DNA of 64,000 nucleotides from Homarus americanus (GCF_018991925.1 NW_024726235.1:5231070-5295069), one strand, 5' to 3'. Positions 33,966 through 47,030 are shown, counted from the first letter of the stretch. The notes: generated from the sequence alone by a model not told the origin. Numbers and translations: made by a program.

Positions 33966-35700
33966 AGGTGTAGCCAGAGTACCAGGTATAGCAGCAGTAG
34001 CAGGAGTACCAGGTATAGCAGCAGTAGCAGGAGTACCAGGTATAGCAGCAGTAGCAGGAGTACCAGGTATAGCAGCAGTAGCTGGTACCAGGCATAACAG
34101 CAGTAGCAGGGTACAGGTAATAGCAACGCAGTATGGGAGTGCCAGATAGAGCAGCAGTGGCTGGGTACCAGGTATGCCAGCGATGTAGGTACCGGGTATG
34201 GCAAGCAGTAGCAGGGAGTACCAGGTATAGCAGCAGTGTAGGGAATAGATTGCATGTGTTAACAGGAGTACCAGGTATAGCAGCAGTAGCTGGTGCCAGG
34301 TATCAGCAGGTAGCTGGATTCAGGCTATGGCAGCAGTGGCTGGAGTACCAGGTATAGCAACAGTAGCTGGGTACCGAGTTATAGCGCTTGATGGCCTGGG
34401 TACCAGGTTGCCAGCGTGGCGAATTACCAGGTATGGCAGCAGTGGCTGGTGCAGGGTATAGCAGCAGTGGCTGGTCTCGGTATAGCGGAGAGTAGCAGAA
34501 TTGCCAGGTATAGCGGCGGTGGCTGGTGCCGGGTATCAACAGCTTATTTGCTGGGTACCGGTGTGTAGCAGCAGTGGCTGGGTGCCGGGTATGGCGTGGC
34601 TGGAGTGCCAGGTATAGCAGCGGTAGCTGGGTACCAGGTATGTGACGGTAGCTGGAGTCTGGGGTATGCGGCAGTAGCTGGGTGCGGGTTATAGCAGCAG
34701 TAGCTGGGTGCCAGGTATAGCAGCAGTGGCTGGTGCCAGGTATGGCAGCAGTGGCTGGAGTGCCAGGGTATGGCAGCAGTGGCTGGAGTACCAGGTATGG
34801 CAGCAGTGGCTGGGTACCGGGTATGGCAGCAGTAGCGGTGCGGGTATGGCAGCGAGCTGGTGCCGGGTATGGCAGCAGTAGCTGGTGCCGGGTATGTAAC
34901 CGTGGCTGGGTGCAGTGTAATGGCGGTAGTGGTGCCAGGTATGGCAGCATGGCTGAATTTGGTTAGCAGCAGTGGCTGGAGTGCCAATTATAGCGGCAGT
35001 GGCCTGAATTTGGTGTCTTGACATTGGCTGGATACCAGTTATGGCGGTAGCGAATATCAGGTATAACCGGTAGCTGAATTACCAGGTTATGGCAACTGAT
35101 GGCTGGGTACCAGGTCCATGGCGGCAGTGACTGGGTGCAGGTATGGCAGCAGTGGCCTGGAATTTTCCAGGTATGGCAGCAGTGGCTGAGTGCAGAATAT
35201 GGCGTGATGGCTGGGTGCAGGTATGGCAGCAGTGCCAGGGTACCAGGTATGAGCAGCAGTGGCTGGTGCCGGAATATGGCAGCAGTAGCTGGTGCCAGGT
35301 ATGGCAGCAGTAGCTGGGTGCCAGGTGTATGGCAGCAGTGGCTGGTGCCAGGTATGGCAGCAGTAGCTGAAGTGCCAGGTATGGCAGCGGTAAGCTGGAT
35401 TACCAGGTTATGGCAGTGGCTGGTGCCAGGTATGGCAGCAGTGGCTGGAGTTACCAGGTATGGCAGCGGTAGCTGAATTTCAGGTATGCAGCAGTGGCTG
35501 GTGCCGGTGTTAAGCAGCAGTAGCTGGTGCCGGATATGCAGCAGTAGCTGATTGCCAGGTATGGCAGCAGTGGCTGGATTGCCAGGTATGGCAACGGTAG
35601 CTGGAGTACCAGGTGTAGCTGGTGGCTGAATTCCAGGTATAGCAGCAGTAGCTGGAGTGCCAGGTATGGCAGCAGTAGCTGAATTGCCAGGTGTCTTCAG
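33966..35700. repeat. ~27-bp minisatellite, about 60 degenerate copies
   Basis: The consensus starts gtaccaggtatagcagcagt and ends agctgga or agcagga. The first copies (33975-34080) are exact; later ones alternate ctggtgccaggtatgg with ctgaattgccagg and show frequent 1-3 bp indels, so the reading frame drifts. Open frames on both strands (for example up to 280 codons on the minus strand) are artefacts. Confidence 0.93.
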
Positions 35701-36267
35701 CAGTGTAGGGTATGGTACAACAACAGGAACAGCAACAGAAGCAACGAGAGCAGCAGGAAGACAACGGCAGCAGGAAAGTAGCACACAATCATACAGCAGG
35801 AACACACTGAGACAGACAGACGTAGATGAATGTCATATATCCGCTACTTAAATTAGCTACATGATAATGACAGGTTAAGATTAACAGACCCGTGTAGCAG
35901 CGACCTCATCACTTGCTGCCCCAGTGTTTAAAAAATGGCCGAATATCACAGACGGAAGCAAAACACTAACTTGCAAACAACACCAACAGTAAATAATAAT
36001 AATAATATCAACAACAGCACAACAGCTGAACAATCACAACAATTTATCCCTTTACGTCGGAGATTTCGAACTGCTTATCTACCGACAGATGGCGTTTTAG
36101 TATCTCATTTAGGTTCAAGAGGTACAATTTTGAACACGTGTTTAAGTATTTGTTCGTGATGAATGACGTTAAACGCTCTGAGTTCTGGCTGTTACGTAGA
36201 GGCAAGAAAAACAGCTTCATGTGATGTAATATCAACACTCGCACAGGTGAAGGTAGACCAGTAAATG
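35701..36267. other. Unique DNA after a CAG/CAA-rich patch
   Basis: 35715-35785 is rich in aacag and gcag units, perhaps decayed array. 35935-36159 holds a 74-codon frame with Asn/Gln/Thr-rich content and no recognised motif; I do not accept it as a gene. Confidence 0.5.
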
Positions 36268-37040
36268 TAGTAGTGGCCCCTTATGCCCCAGCAGTGAGGC
36301 AACAGTAATAGGCAGCAGGTGGCCCCAAGATGGTCAGGCAGTGAGCAGTAGCAGGTGGCTATATGCCCCAGCAGTGAGGCAACAGTAATAGCAGCAGCAG
36401 GTGGCCCCACAGATGGTCAGGCAGTGAGGATATGTGGTGGCCCCATATGCCCCAGCAGTGAGGCAGCAATAATGCAACAGGTGGCCCCACAGATGGTCAG
36501 GCAGTGAGGTAGTAGTAGCAGGTGGCCCCATATGCCCCAGCAGTGAGAGCAACAATGTGTAGCCAGCAGGTGGCCCCACAGATGGTCCGGCAGTAATTAG
36601 TAGTGGCAGGTGGCCCTATCAGTGCCCCGGCGGCGAAGACAACAACAACAGCGGCAGGTGGCTCGTATATACCAAACAATGGGGCAACAGTGGTAACAAC
36701 AGCAGGTGGCCCCACAGATGGTCGGGGCAGTGAGGCATTGAAGTAGTAGCAGGTGGCCCCTATATGCTTGCCCCAGCAGTGGGGCAGTAGTAGTGGCAGG
36801 TATTTATATGCCCCAGCAGCAGTGGGGCAGTAGTGAAAGTAGTAGCAGGTGGCCCTATCAGTGCCCGGGAGGCAGGGCAACAACAGCAGCGGCAGCAGGT
36901 GGCTTCATATGCCACAACAGTGGAGGCAACAGTGGTAACAACAGCAGGTGGCCCCCTGAATGGTCGGGCAGTGAGGCAGTGTAGTGGCAGCAGGTGGCCC
37001 TATCAGTGCCCCGGCGGCGAGGCAACAGAGCAGGTGGGCC
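36268..37040. repeat. ~46-bp minisatellite with ordered unit types, about 17 copies
   Basis: Every unit starts with ggtggcc and ends with a cagcag-like run. Type A has atatgccccagcagtgaggc, type B has cacagatggtcaggcagtga, type C has tatcagtgccccggcggcga. Order by reading: A-B four times, then C-A-B-A-A, C-A-B, C. The A copies after C share a further variant (ggtaacaacagcag). Confidence 0.92.
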
Positions 37041-37149
37041 GAGGTGGGGTTGCTGGGTGTTTCCTCCATGGTGCTGATTACACCTCCAGCTGACACAAAA
37101 CACAACAAATGAATGCCAGTCAGGGGAGGCTTGAGGCTGGGACAGGAGA

Positions 37150-38770
37150 GCTGCATGATGGGGGAGGAGGTGGGAGGAGGTAGGGATGGGTGGTGGGGAG
37201 GGAGAGTGGTGAGGTAGGGATGTGTGGTGGGGAGGAGGTGGGGAGGAAGTGGTGAGGAGGTAGGGGATGTGGTGGGGAGGGTGGGGAGGGAAGTGGTGAG
37301 GAGGGTAGGGATGTGTGGTGGGGGGGAGGTGGGGAGGAAGTGGTGAGGAGGTGGGGATGTGTGGTGGGGGGAGGTGGGAGGTGAGGGAGGTAGGAATGTG
37401 TGGTGGGGAGGAAGTGGTGAGGCAGTGCGATGTATGGTGGGGAGGAGATGGGGAGAAGTGGTGGGAGGTGGGATGTGTGGTGGGGAGGGAGGTGGGGGAG
37501 AGTGTGGTGAGGAGATAGGGATGTGGTGGGGGAGGTGGGGAGGAGGTAGGGGTGTGTGGTGGGGAGGAGGTGGAGGAAGTGGTGGGAGGAGGGGGATGTG
37601 TGGTGGGGAGGAAGTGGTGAGGAGGTAGGGATGTGTGGTGGGAGGAGGTGGGGAGGAAGTGGTGAGGAGGTGGGGATGTGGTGGGGAGGAGGTGGGAGGA
37701 AGTGGTGAGGAGATGGGGATGTGTGGTGGGGAGGAAGTGGTGAGGAAGTGGTGAGGAGGTAGGGATGTGTGGTGGGGAGGAGGTGGGGAGGAAGTGGTGA
37801 GGAGATAGGGATGTGTGGTGGGGAGGAGGTGGGGAGGAAGTGGTGAGGAGGTAGGGATGTGTGGTGGGGAGGTGGGGAGGAAGTGGTGAGGAGATAGGGA
37901 TGTGTGGTGGGGAGGAAGTGGTGAGGAGGGGGATGTGTGGTGGGGAGGGGTGGGGTGGTGAGGAGGTAGATGTGTGGGGGGGAGGTGGTGGTGAGGAGTG
38001 GTGTGGAGGAGGTAGGGGATGTGGTGGGGTGGGGTGGGTGGGGGTTGTGGGTGGGGATGTGGGGTGGAGGGGGAGGAGGTAGGGATGTGTGGTGGGGGGG
38101 AGGTGTGAGGAGGTGGGATGTATGGTGGGGAGGAGGTGGGGGAGGAAGTGGTGAGGAGGTAGGGGATGTGTGGTGGGAGGAGGTGGGGAGGAGTGGTGGG
38201 AGGGAGATAGGGATGTGTGGTGGGGAGGAAGTGGGGAGGTAGGGATGTGTGGTGGGGAGGAGGTGGTGAGGAGGTAGGGATGTGTGGTGGGGAGGAGGTG
38301 GTGAGGAGGTAGGGATGTGTGGTGGGGAGGAAGTGGTGAGAGGTAGGGATGTATGGTGGGAGGAGGTGGGGGGAAGTGGTGAGGAGGTAGGGATGTGGTG
38401 GGGAGGAAGTGGGGAGGAAGTGGGAGGAGGTAGGGATGTGGGTGGGGAGAAGTGGTGAGGAGGTAGGGATGTATGGTGGGGAGGAGGTGGGGAGGAAGTG
38501 GGTGAGGAGGTAGGGGATGTATGGTGGGGAGGAAGTGGTGGGGAGAGGGTAGGGATGTATATGGTGGGGAGGAGGTGGGGAGGAAGGGTGAGGGGAGGTA
38601 GGGGGATGTGTGGGGAGGAGGTGGGGAGGAAGTGGTGAGGGGGTAGGGATGTGTGGTGGGAGGGAAGTGGTGAGGAGGTAGGGATGTATGGGGGAGGGGA
38701 GGTGGGGAGGAGTGGTGAGGAGGTAGGGATGTGGTGGGGAGGAGGTGGGGAGGAAGGGAGGAGGTGGTGG
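37150..38770. repeat. 46-bp G-rich minisatellite, about 35 copies
   Basis: The unit is gtagggatgtgtggtgggga, then ggaggtggggaggaagtggt, then gaggag, with many indels and deletions of the ggaggtgggga half. The + strand has almost no C and many GGGG and GGG runs, so G-quadruplex formation is plausible. The minus strand has open frames of up to 721 codons (Pro/Ser/His/Thr-rich) that are artefacts of a T/C/A-only strand. Confidence 0.95.
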
Positions 38771-39030
38771 GGGAGGTGTGGGGGGGGGGGTGGGTGTGTG
38801 GGGGGGTGATGGGAAGAGTGGGGGATATGTGATGGGGAGGAGATGGTGGGGGAGGAGAAAGATTGTCCGATAGGGGAGGCGAGGGAGGGGGGGAAGTGAG
38901 TCAAGGGGTTGTTGGGCAGGAGGAAGAGGAGGAAAGTGCATAAGGAGGAGGGGAGGAGGAGGAGGAGGAGGAGGACAAGTAGATGAGGAGGAGTTATGAG
39001 GTGGAGTGTAGAGAGGGAGGGAGGGAAGGT
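38771..39030. repeat. Purine-rich GGA tract
   Basis: gggggtgg then gaggagga-rich sequence continuing the array's strand bias. Confidence 0.85.
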
Positions 39031-39395
39031 GGGGGAGGGCGTGGCTCACCATATAACTATTATACCACATACTTCCTGTACTCTACCAAACTAACAACAC
39101 TACCACCACCAAACATTACTGAAGAATGACAGCATGACCATAGCTCAACTGATGCTTGTTACTATGTGCGCAGCTATAGGGTTTTTTGTTGTGGGAGGGA
39201 CCGGGGGAGGGGATGAGGGGGGGGAAGATGGAGGTGATGGGGAGAGGGAGAGGGAGAGGATGGGGAATATTACCTGACAATGTGACTCGTTCATCTCTTG
39301 TTCGGTCTTTATAGGAGTGTGAGATGTTGTCAATCAGACCATAATTTTGTTGGTAGGAGAAGGAGAACACTGTGCGGCAACTCATGAGAGGGAGG

Positions 39396-39397
<2 letters not shown>
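39031..39397. other. Unique spacer with G-rich patch
   Basis: 39196-39262 is GGGA-rich. Nothing coding. Confidence 0.6.

Positions 39398-39460
<63 letters not shown>
39398..39460. repeat. (GT)n microsatellite
   Basis: About 31 GT units. Confidence 0.97.
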
Positions 39461-39464
<4 letters not shown>

Positions 39465-39541
39465 GCATGTTGTGGTTGTTTGATTGGGCAGGTGTACGAG
39501 GTATTTTAAGTGTTTGGTAGGGAATATTCTGCACGATTACA

Positions 39542-40574
<1,033 letters not shown>

Positions 40575-41345
40575 AGAGGAGGTGGATGGTGGTGGTAGTA
40601 GTGGTGGTATGATGTTGGTAGTGGTGGAGGGAGTAGTGTAGTAGGTAGGATGGTGGAGCAATGGTAGTAGTGGTAGTAGGGATGGTAGTGGTGGTGGTGG
40701 ATGGTGGTAGTGTGGTGGGTAGTGATGGTAGGTAGGGATGGTAGTGATAGTATGTGGTAGTAGATGGTGGTAGTAGTGGTGGTAGCATGGTATGACAGTA
40801 GTGATTGTGGTGGTGGTAATGGTAGCAGGGGGTGTGGTATTAGTGATGGTAGTAGGATGTAGTAGTGGTAGCAATGATGGCAGTAATGAAGTAGGATGGT
40901 AGTAGTGGTGGTAGAAAGTAGATGGTGGTAGGATGGTAGCAGTGGTGGTAGCAGTAACGGTAGTAGGGTAAGTAGTGATGGTAGTAGGGTAGTGGCGATG
41001 GTAGTAGTAGCAGAGATGGTAGCAGTGGTAGGTGGAGGATGGTAGTAATGGTAGTAGTGGTAGTAGTGATGGTAGAAAGTGATGTAGAAAGGGTAGTAGT
41101 GATGGTGTAGGTAGTAGTGATGGTAGCAGTGGTGGTGGTGATGGTGGTAGAATGGTAGTATAGTAGTAGTAGTGATGGTGAAAAGGTGTGAGAAGTGGTA
41201 ATAGTAGTAGCAGTGATGGTGGCAGTGGTAGTAGTGATGGTGGTAGTAGCGGTGGTAATAGCGGTGGTAGTGATGGTAGTAGTGGTAGTGGTGATGGTAG
41301 TAGTGGTGGTAGTAGTGATGGTAGTAAGTGGTGGTAGTGATGGTG
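40575..41345. repeat. Imperfect GGT/AGT trinucleotide array
   Basis: Phrases gatggtagtagtggtggta and gatggtagcagtggtggtag recur with variable spacing. The minus-strand frames (up to 297 codons) are Tyr/His/Thr runs. Confidence 0.9.
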
Positions 41346-41384
41346 GGAAGTGATCTCGACCGGATAAGTTCCTGAATTATAACA

Positions 41385-41728
41385 TAGCCCAGAGGAGGAC
41401 CACACTGTAACTCAAAGAAGGACCACACTGTAACTCAAGAAGGACCACACTGTAACTCAAAGGAGGACCACACTGTAACTCAAGGAGGACCACACTGTAA
41501 CTCAAAGGAGGACCACACTGTAACTCAAAGGAGGACCACACTGTAACTCAAAGGAGACCACACTGTAACTCAAAGGAGGACCACACTGTAACTCAAGGAG
41601 GACCACACTGTAACTCAAAGGAGGACCACTGTAACTCAAAGGAGGACCACACTGTAACTCAAAGAAGGACCACACTGTAACTCAAAGGAGGACCACACTG
41701 TAACTCAAAGGAGGACCACACTGTAATT
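41385..41728. repeat. 23-bp minisatellite, about 15 copies
   Basis: Unit ggaccacactgtaactcaaa plus gga, with aag/agg variation and one- to three-base deletions. Confidence 0.96.
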
Positions 41729-41795
41729 CTCACACTACCAACTTTATTGTTTTTATATTTTGGTTTTTGTGACCCAAATGCCTCCATGGGTCAAG

Positions 41796-42053
41796 TTATA
41801 ACTAGAATACACCACTTTGATTAAGACAACTTGAATACACCACTTTTGATTGACAACTAGAATACACCACTTTGATTTGACAACAGAATACACCACTTGA
41901 TTTAGACAACTTAGATACACCACTTTGATTAGACACTTGAATACCTACTTTGATTTAGACAATTAGAATCAACTTTGATTTAGACAACTTGAATAAACAC
42001 TTTGATTTAGACAACTTAGAACACCACTTGATTTGAACTTAGAATACACCACA
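41796..42053. repeat. ~29-bp minisatellite, about 9 degraded copies
   Basis: The consensus starts gaatacaccactttgattta and ends gacaactta. Nearly every copy has lost one or more bases. Confidence 0.9.
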
Positions 42054-42084
42054 AGTCAATTCTGGTCTCTAAGGAAAGTTTGAA

Positions 42085-42712
42085 GTCATGACCTCAGGTA
42101 GGATGGTAATGGTGTCAATGCTCAGGTAGGATGGTAATGGTGCAATGCTCAGGCAGGATGGTAATGGTGTCAATGCTCAGGTAGGATGGTAATGGTGTCA
42201 ATGCTCAGGTAGGATGGTAATGGTGTCAATGCTCAGGTAGGATGGTAATGGTGTCAATGCTCAGGTAGGATGGTAATGGTGTCAATGCTCAGGTAGGATG
42301 GTAATGGTGTCAATGCTGCGTAGGATGGTAATGGTATCAATGCTCAGGTAGGATGATAATGACGTCAATGCCAGGTAGGATGGTACTGGCGTCAATGCTC
42401 AGGTAGGATGGTAATGGCGTCAATGCTCAGGTAGGATGATAATGGTGTCAATGTCTGGTAGGATGGTAAGGCGTCAATGCTCAGGTAGGATGATAATGGT
42501 GTCAATGCTCAGGTAGGATGGTAATGGCGTCAGCTCAGGTAGGATGGTAATGGTGTCAATGCTCAGGTAGGATGATAATGGCGTCAATGCTCAGGTAGGG
42601 ATGATAATGGCGTCAATGCTCAGGTAAGATGGTAATGGTGTCAATGCTCAGGTAGGATGGTAATGGCGTCAATGCTCAGGTAGGATGGTAATGTCGTCAA
42701 TGCTCAGGTAAG
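42085..42712. repeat. 28-bp minisatellite, about 22 copies
   Basis: Unit caggtaggatggtaatggtg plus tcaatgct. Left copies carry ggtgtcaat; right copies carry ggcgtcaat and gatgataat variants, so the array is zoned. Confidence 0.96.
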
Positions 42713-42867
42713 AGGAGCTGTTATCGTGACCAACTGCCTACAGCGAGGAATATTATGCAAATTATCTTATTAATCGGAGAGGAAACAGTGGAAAAAAAGC
42801 TGTTATAATCTCATGGTTGAAGGTGGCTGGCTCCTGTCATTGATAAGATGGTGTAAAGGACATGATA

Positions 42868-42868
<1 letters not shown>

Positions 42869-42898
<30 letters not shown>

Positions 42899-43002
42899 TA
42901 AGCGGACAGACACAGATAGACAAACAGAGACATAGACAGACAGATAGACAAACAGACGGACAGACAGACAGACACACAGACAGACAGACAGACAGACAGA
43001 CA
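42869..43002. repeat. (GACA)n imperfect microsatellite
   Basis: GACA runs at both ends with GATA, CACA and AACA variants between. Confidence 0.92.
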
Positions 43003-43109
43003 CCGTAGAGAAAGGGGTATAGTGTGAACAACCTCTGACTGGCTACTATACTGACTCTCTACTCACTAAACTAACATCAGTAAATTAATATTTTTAGGTT
43101 AACTTTTAT

Positions 43110-43340
43110 TTTATTTTATTTTTTTTTTTTTTATTTACCACAATGTTATAGAGAGAGAGGGGAGGGGGGCTAAGAAGAAAAAAAGGAAAAAGAGAAGAAA
43201 AGAAAAAACGAAGAAATAGACAGAATAATCCGATAAACAAAAGAAAAACAAAGGGCTAGAAAAGAAGACAAAGATAACAGAGTGAAGAAGAGGAGGAGGA
43301 AGAAGGGAGAAGAAGAGGAGAAGAGGAGAAAGAAGTAGCA
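43110..43340. repeat. T-rich then purine-rich tract
   Basis: T runs to 43134, then almost pure A/G from 43151 with agaagaa and ggagga phrases. Confidence 0.85.
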
Positions 43341-44472
43341 GTAGCAAGAGGCAAAGACGACCCCACCATCATCAACACGACCACAGTAACTCTTCAAGTC
43401 TTGGGTTACCGCCACCTTAACCCCTGATAATTACACCTTACGGGAGATACAGCAGCGAAAATAATAATCTATAAAGATAATCACTGAGCCTACCTGTTGT
43501 TGAGCTTTTTTCCTCCCCCAACCTCCCCACCACAACCCATCTTCTCCTCCCTCCCCCCATTACCCAATCACCCCACTCAGAACCTCACACCTTCCTTGTT
43601 AGGTTTCTATCATAATGAAATGCAGACCTGGGTATACCATGGTGGTTGGGGGAGCCATTTACAACCTACGGCAGGAGGAGGGCCCCCAATCACCCCCAAT
43701 CACCGGTAATCACGTGTACCTAATCCTCCTTCAATCATCGACAATAACAGCGTAGCGCCTCACTGCCGTAAAAATCTAATCTGCAACTTGTAGACTACGA
43801 ATTTAACCAAATCACCTGACACGCAACGCCGCGACTTGTATTAATTTAGTTGATTCGGTCTGTCTATGATTGGCCGGTGCGACCCTGTCATTCTGCTCGA
43901 TAATGGGTAAAAGCCCCGTCAATGTGATTACACGTTCACTCGACGGTTGGGCCAGAGACCATTGATAACACCGAGGAGAGAGGGGAGAGAGAGAGAGAGA
44001 GAGCCCGCACGGCTGATGATAATCTACCCAGGGCCGGGTGGGTGTAGGCCCTGTGATGCCTGCACCATCCAACCCCAAGACACTCACTTACTTGCGCTAC
44101 GTCCTCAATCAGATCTTATCGGCTGGTTATCGGTGTGGGTATCGGTATGTAGTCTCAGTGAATGTACTCTATCATCTGGAGTATCATTCCGAGACCTCTG
44201 TGATTATACCTTATACATAAATATATATAAAAAAGGACGATCAGATCTCAGTTACCTCCAGAACGTCGAGGAGAGAGACGCCGGGGCCTCTTCCACACTC
44301 ACCAGTCTTATTTGTTGGCTATTTCTCCTCCACCTGTCTTACCTCCCTATCATCCCCGAGAGACATACACACATCAAGAATCCATTTAATCAATATTTCG
44401 TAAGTCTAAAGGGTAATTAAGATCAGAAAAAGCTTATTATCTCATTAAGATTTCCGAGATGTTAAGGCTGGT

Positions 44473-44473
<1 letters not shown>
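43341..44473. other. Unique DNA, no gene recognised
   Basis: C-rich patch at 43512-43590, short GA run at 43985-44003. 43740-43975 is non-repetitive and GC-balanced. Open frames of 60-157 codons in 43497-44420 have no known motif and overlap on both strands. Confidence 0.5.

Positions 44474-44540
<67 letters not shown>
44474..44540. repeat. (AC)n microsatellite
   Basis: About 33 AC units. Confidence 0.97.
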
Positions 44541-44541
<1 letters not shown>

Positions 44542-45100
44542 CAGAAAAGGGGGGCATCAACAATAGCCTTTACCTCAGCCTAGTTATTTGTCTATCAAGT
44601 CATTTAGCACTTATTGTCCCAGGCCATAAAGGAGACCCCACTTGGCCACCGACAAAAGGATGGGTGTGAAATAACATGTACCAATACCACTGACACGATG
44701 ATTGCTGGTGAGAGCCGCAACGAAAAATACCCAATGTTATCATAACCACAATGACCCGCCTTTACAGTGATGGGAATTTTCTTAATGACAGGTGATGCTG
44801 GGAATGTTTATACCCCTGGGCGGTGACATGTGATAACCGTGCTGCCTCATCTCACCCCCCACCTTGTTATTACTGGCCCATGATGTTTTCTCTAGGCCTG
44901 GCATTCCTTGGCCAGCGCAAGTGTCATTCCTCGGCAAAAAAGAAGGGAGGTCACTTAATGTTTTCCCCTCCAGTAACAGTCTTATTCCTCGTCCAGAATT
45001 ATTAAGTTACGGTAATGACAATATAGATATAAAAAAAATATCCATTTATAGTATTTTCTGTTCTCAACAAATCAAATTGGTCCTACTTGTATATAAACCA
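44541..45100. other. Unique DNA, no gene recognised
   Basis: Non-repetitive with GC-balanced 44600-44960. The 60-82-codon frames show no motif. Confidence 0.5.
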
Positions 45101-45214
45101 AACCTAACCTAACCTAATCCAAGCCAACCTACCCTAACCTAATCCAAGCAACCTACCCTAACTAATCCAAGCCAACCTACCCTAACCAATCCAAGTCAAC
45201 CTACCTAACCTTAC
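45101..45214 (-). repeat. Telomere-like (CCTAA)n grading into a 25-bp repeat
   Basis: Starts with three AACCT units; then cctaatccaagccaacctac plus cctaa repeats about four times with small deletions. The 25-bp unit itself contains telomere-like CCTAA and AACCT. It is on the strand opposite to the array at 18826. Confidence 0.8.
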
Positions 45215-45387
45215 TTAATTTAATCTCGGTAATAATAATAAACGCCAATTTAAATGAAACTAAACAAATGTGACCAAACGTAACCAACTACACCAAGATA
45301 ATAGGGTAAAAAGTTAGTCTTTATTCAGCATAAACGTCAGCTGTGATATAAGGCCTCATAGGGCGATTTACTCTAATACGTGTGAAA

Positions 45388-45390
<3 letters not shown>

Positions 45391-45478
<88 letters not shown>
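45391..45478. repeat. (GT)n microsatellite
   Basis: About 44 GT units, followed by a tcctcc/ccacca-rich stretch to about 45640. Confidence 0.97.
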
Positions 45479-45480
<2 letters not shown>

Positions 45481-45640
45481 AAATCTTCCCTAAGATCCTC
45501 CTCCTCCTTCCTACCCACCAACATCACCTCCTCCTCTTCCTCCACCATCATTACCACCACCACCACCTCCTCCTTCCTCCTCTCCTCACTTCCACTATCA
45601 CTACCTCCCTCCTCCAACACCTCCTCGTCAGCCACCAAAC

Positions 45641-46045
45641 AAGAAACTACATTAACACACATACACGACCAATGTGTTCTGCTTGTCATTTAGTGTGTAC
45701 GAGAGGTCAGTGTTTATATCTCTACCACTAACCAACGTGCAAACTCAGGGGGCTGAATGTGGCTTGGAAATAGTTTAAAATAATAAATCCCAACAATAAT
45801 AGTTTCCCAGCTGGATATTTAGGTTATAGTTTCAGTTATCATGAAGGAAATATTATGAAGCTCAGAATCTTTAGTATTATTGAATTAAAATCTAAGTGTC
45901 ATAATCCTGTGACCGAGACAAAGATTCTGTGAGGGAAGTGTGTCATAATGCCTGGTGACGACGTTTCAAGGTCATACAATCTAACACATCTTACTACCTG
46001 AGGAAATAATGACATTCTAGTTTCTTATTTAAATGACACGACACT
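45641..46045. other. Unique AT-rich DNA, no gene seen
   Basis: Nothing recognisable on either strand. Confidence 0.6.
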
Positions 46046-46059
46046 CAACACGACCAGCA

Positions 46060-46112
46060 AGTATGTATGTATATATGTATGTATGAATGTACTGTATGTA
46101 TGTATGTATGTA
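46060..46112. repeat. (GTAT)n microsatellite at SINE 5' end
   Basis: gtatgtatgtat-type run interrupted by atat and aatgtact, running straight into the SINE head. Confidence 0.85.
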
Positions 46113-46449
46113 TGTGGTGTAATGGTCAGCATGCTCGCCTCGCAAGCGAGTGGACCTGAGTTCGATCCCGGGCAGGGTGAAACTATGGGCAAGTTTCTTT
46201 ACGCCATTTGTCTCTGTCTACCCAGCAGTAATGGGAACCTGGATATTAATCATTTGCGAATCGTGTTCCGGGGTGAATGGTTAGCCAGTGCAGTTGGCGA
46301 GTTGTCAGGTCTTCTCGGACTGGGTCATGCAACTCGTTAACTCAGGGTGTGTTTGTTGTGTTGGCGACAGCATCTACACCTTAAACAAATTCACTCCAAG
46401 GTGGCCCTTTGGGCAGGCCATCCTCGTCACACGAGGAGCAACCATTATG
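46113..46449 (+). mobile_element. tRNA-derived SINE, copy 2
   Basis: The head has gtaatggtcagcatgctcgc, a perfect 5-bp anticodon-like stem ctcgc/gcgag around loop ctcgcaa, and the B box gagttcgatcc (about 46159-46169). The loop would give triplet CGC. The body, with gggaacctgga, agccagtgcagttggcgag and tgggtcatgca, matches copy 1 with scattered substitutions and a 12-bp deletion around 46322. It ends accattatg, with a shorter ATT tail than copy 1. Confidence 0.85.
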
Positions 46450-46870
46450 TGTGTATGGTAACGACAAGTACTGGAAGAGAGAGAGGGTAGTAAACATCTC
46501 AACTCTTCTTATAACACCGACTTAGAGAATATAGTAATCCAGTGCTGGTGGTGTAATGAGGCAACAGTGACTGGCTCCCGTGTAGGTCAACAGTCCCTCA
46601 GCTGGTGTTTACCTGTCAGCCGAGAGACGGAGTAGTTTATTTATGGTGTGGGTTAGTCTACACACACTGGCTTATTTTTGTTCTATAACTGTATACTAGT
46701 GCTTGCGTGTGTGTGTGTGTGTGTGTGTGTGTGAGCGCTAGTGTGAATGTGCTCGCTTATTCTGTCATTCACTGCGGGACATAAACACCGTTCACTGGGA
46801 TATAACCGTAAAAAGCAATGTGTTTTTAAACCACTGAGGCGACGGGATATTGGTCCGGCGTACAACAATG

Positions 46871-46910
<40 letters not shown>

Positions 46911-47028
46911 CACTCTCCTTTCTCACTAACTCTTTCAGTCACTCACACGGGCAGTACACAAGCAGAACATCATCACTACTAGCCTAAAGGTCCCCCCCGT
47001 CACTGCTCGATGTGTCTGCCTCTCCGCG

Positions 47029-47030
<2 letters not shown>
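46450..47030. other. Unique DNA with (GT)n and (CA)n
   Basis: GT at about 46706-46732, CA at about 46872-46907. No gene evidence. Confidence 0.6.

Noticed and set aside
35935..36159. 74-codon Asn/Gln-rich frame as a small gene
   Set aside because: It lacks a recognised domain or coding support, and its composition follows local AAT/ACA runs.
36905..39070. 721-codon minus-strand open frame, Pro/Ser/His-rich
   Set aside because: It lies on the T/C/A-only strand of G-rich minisatellites; a second frame of 594 codons overlaps it, and unit indels shift the frame without selection against stops.
43947..44420. 157-codon frame in unique DNA
   Set aside because: It starts in a GA run, overlaps other frames in different phases and shows no family motif.
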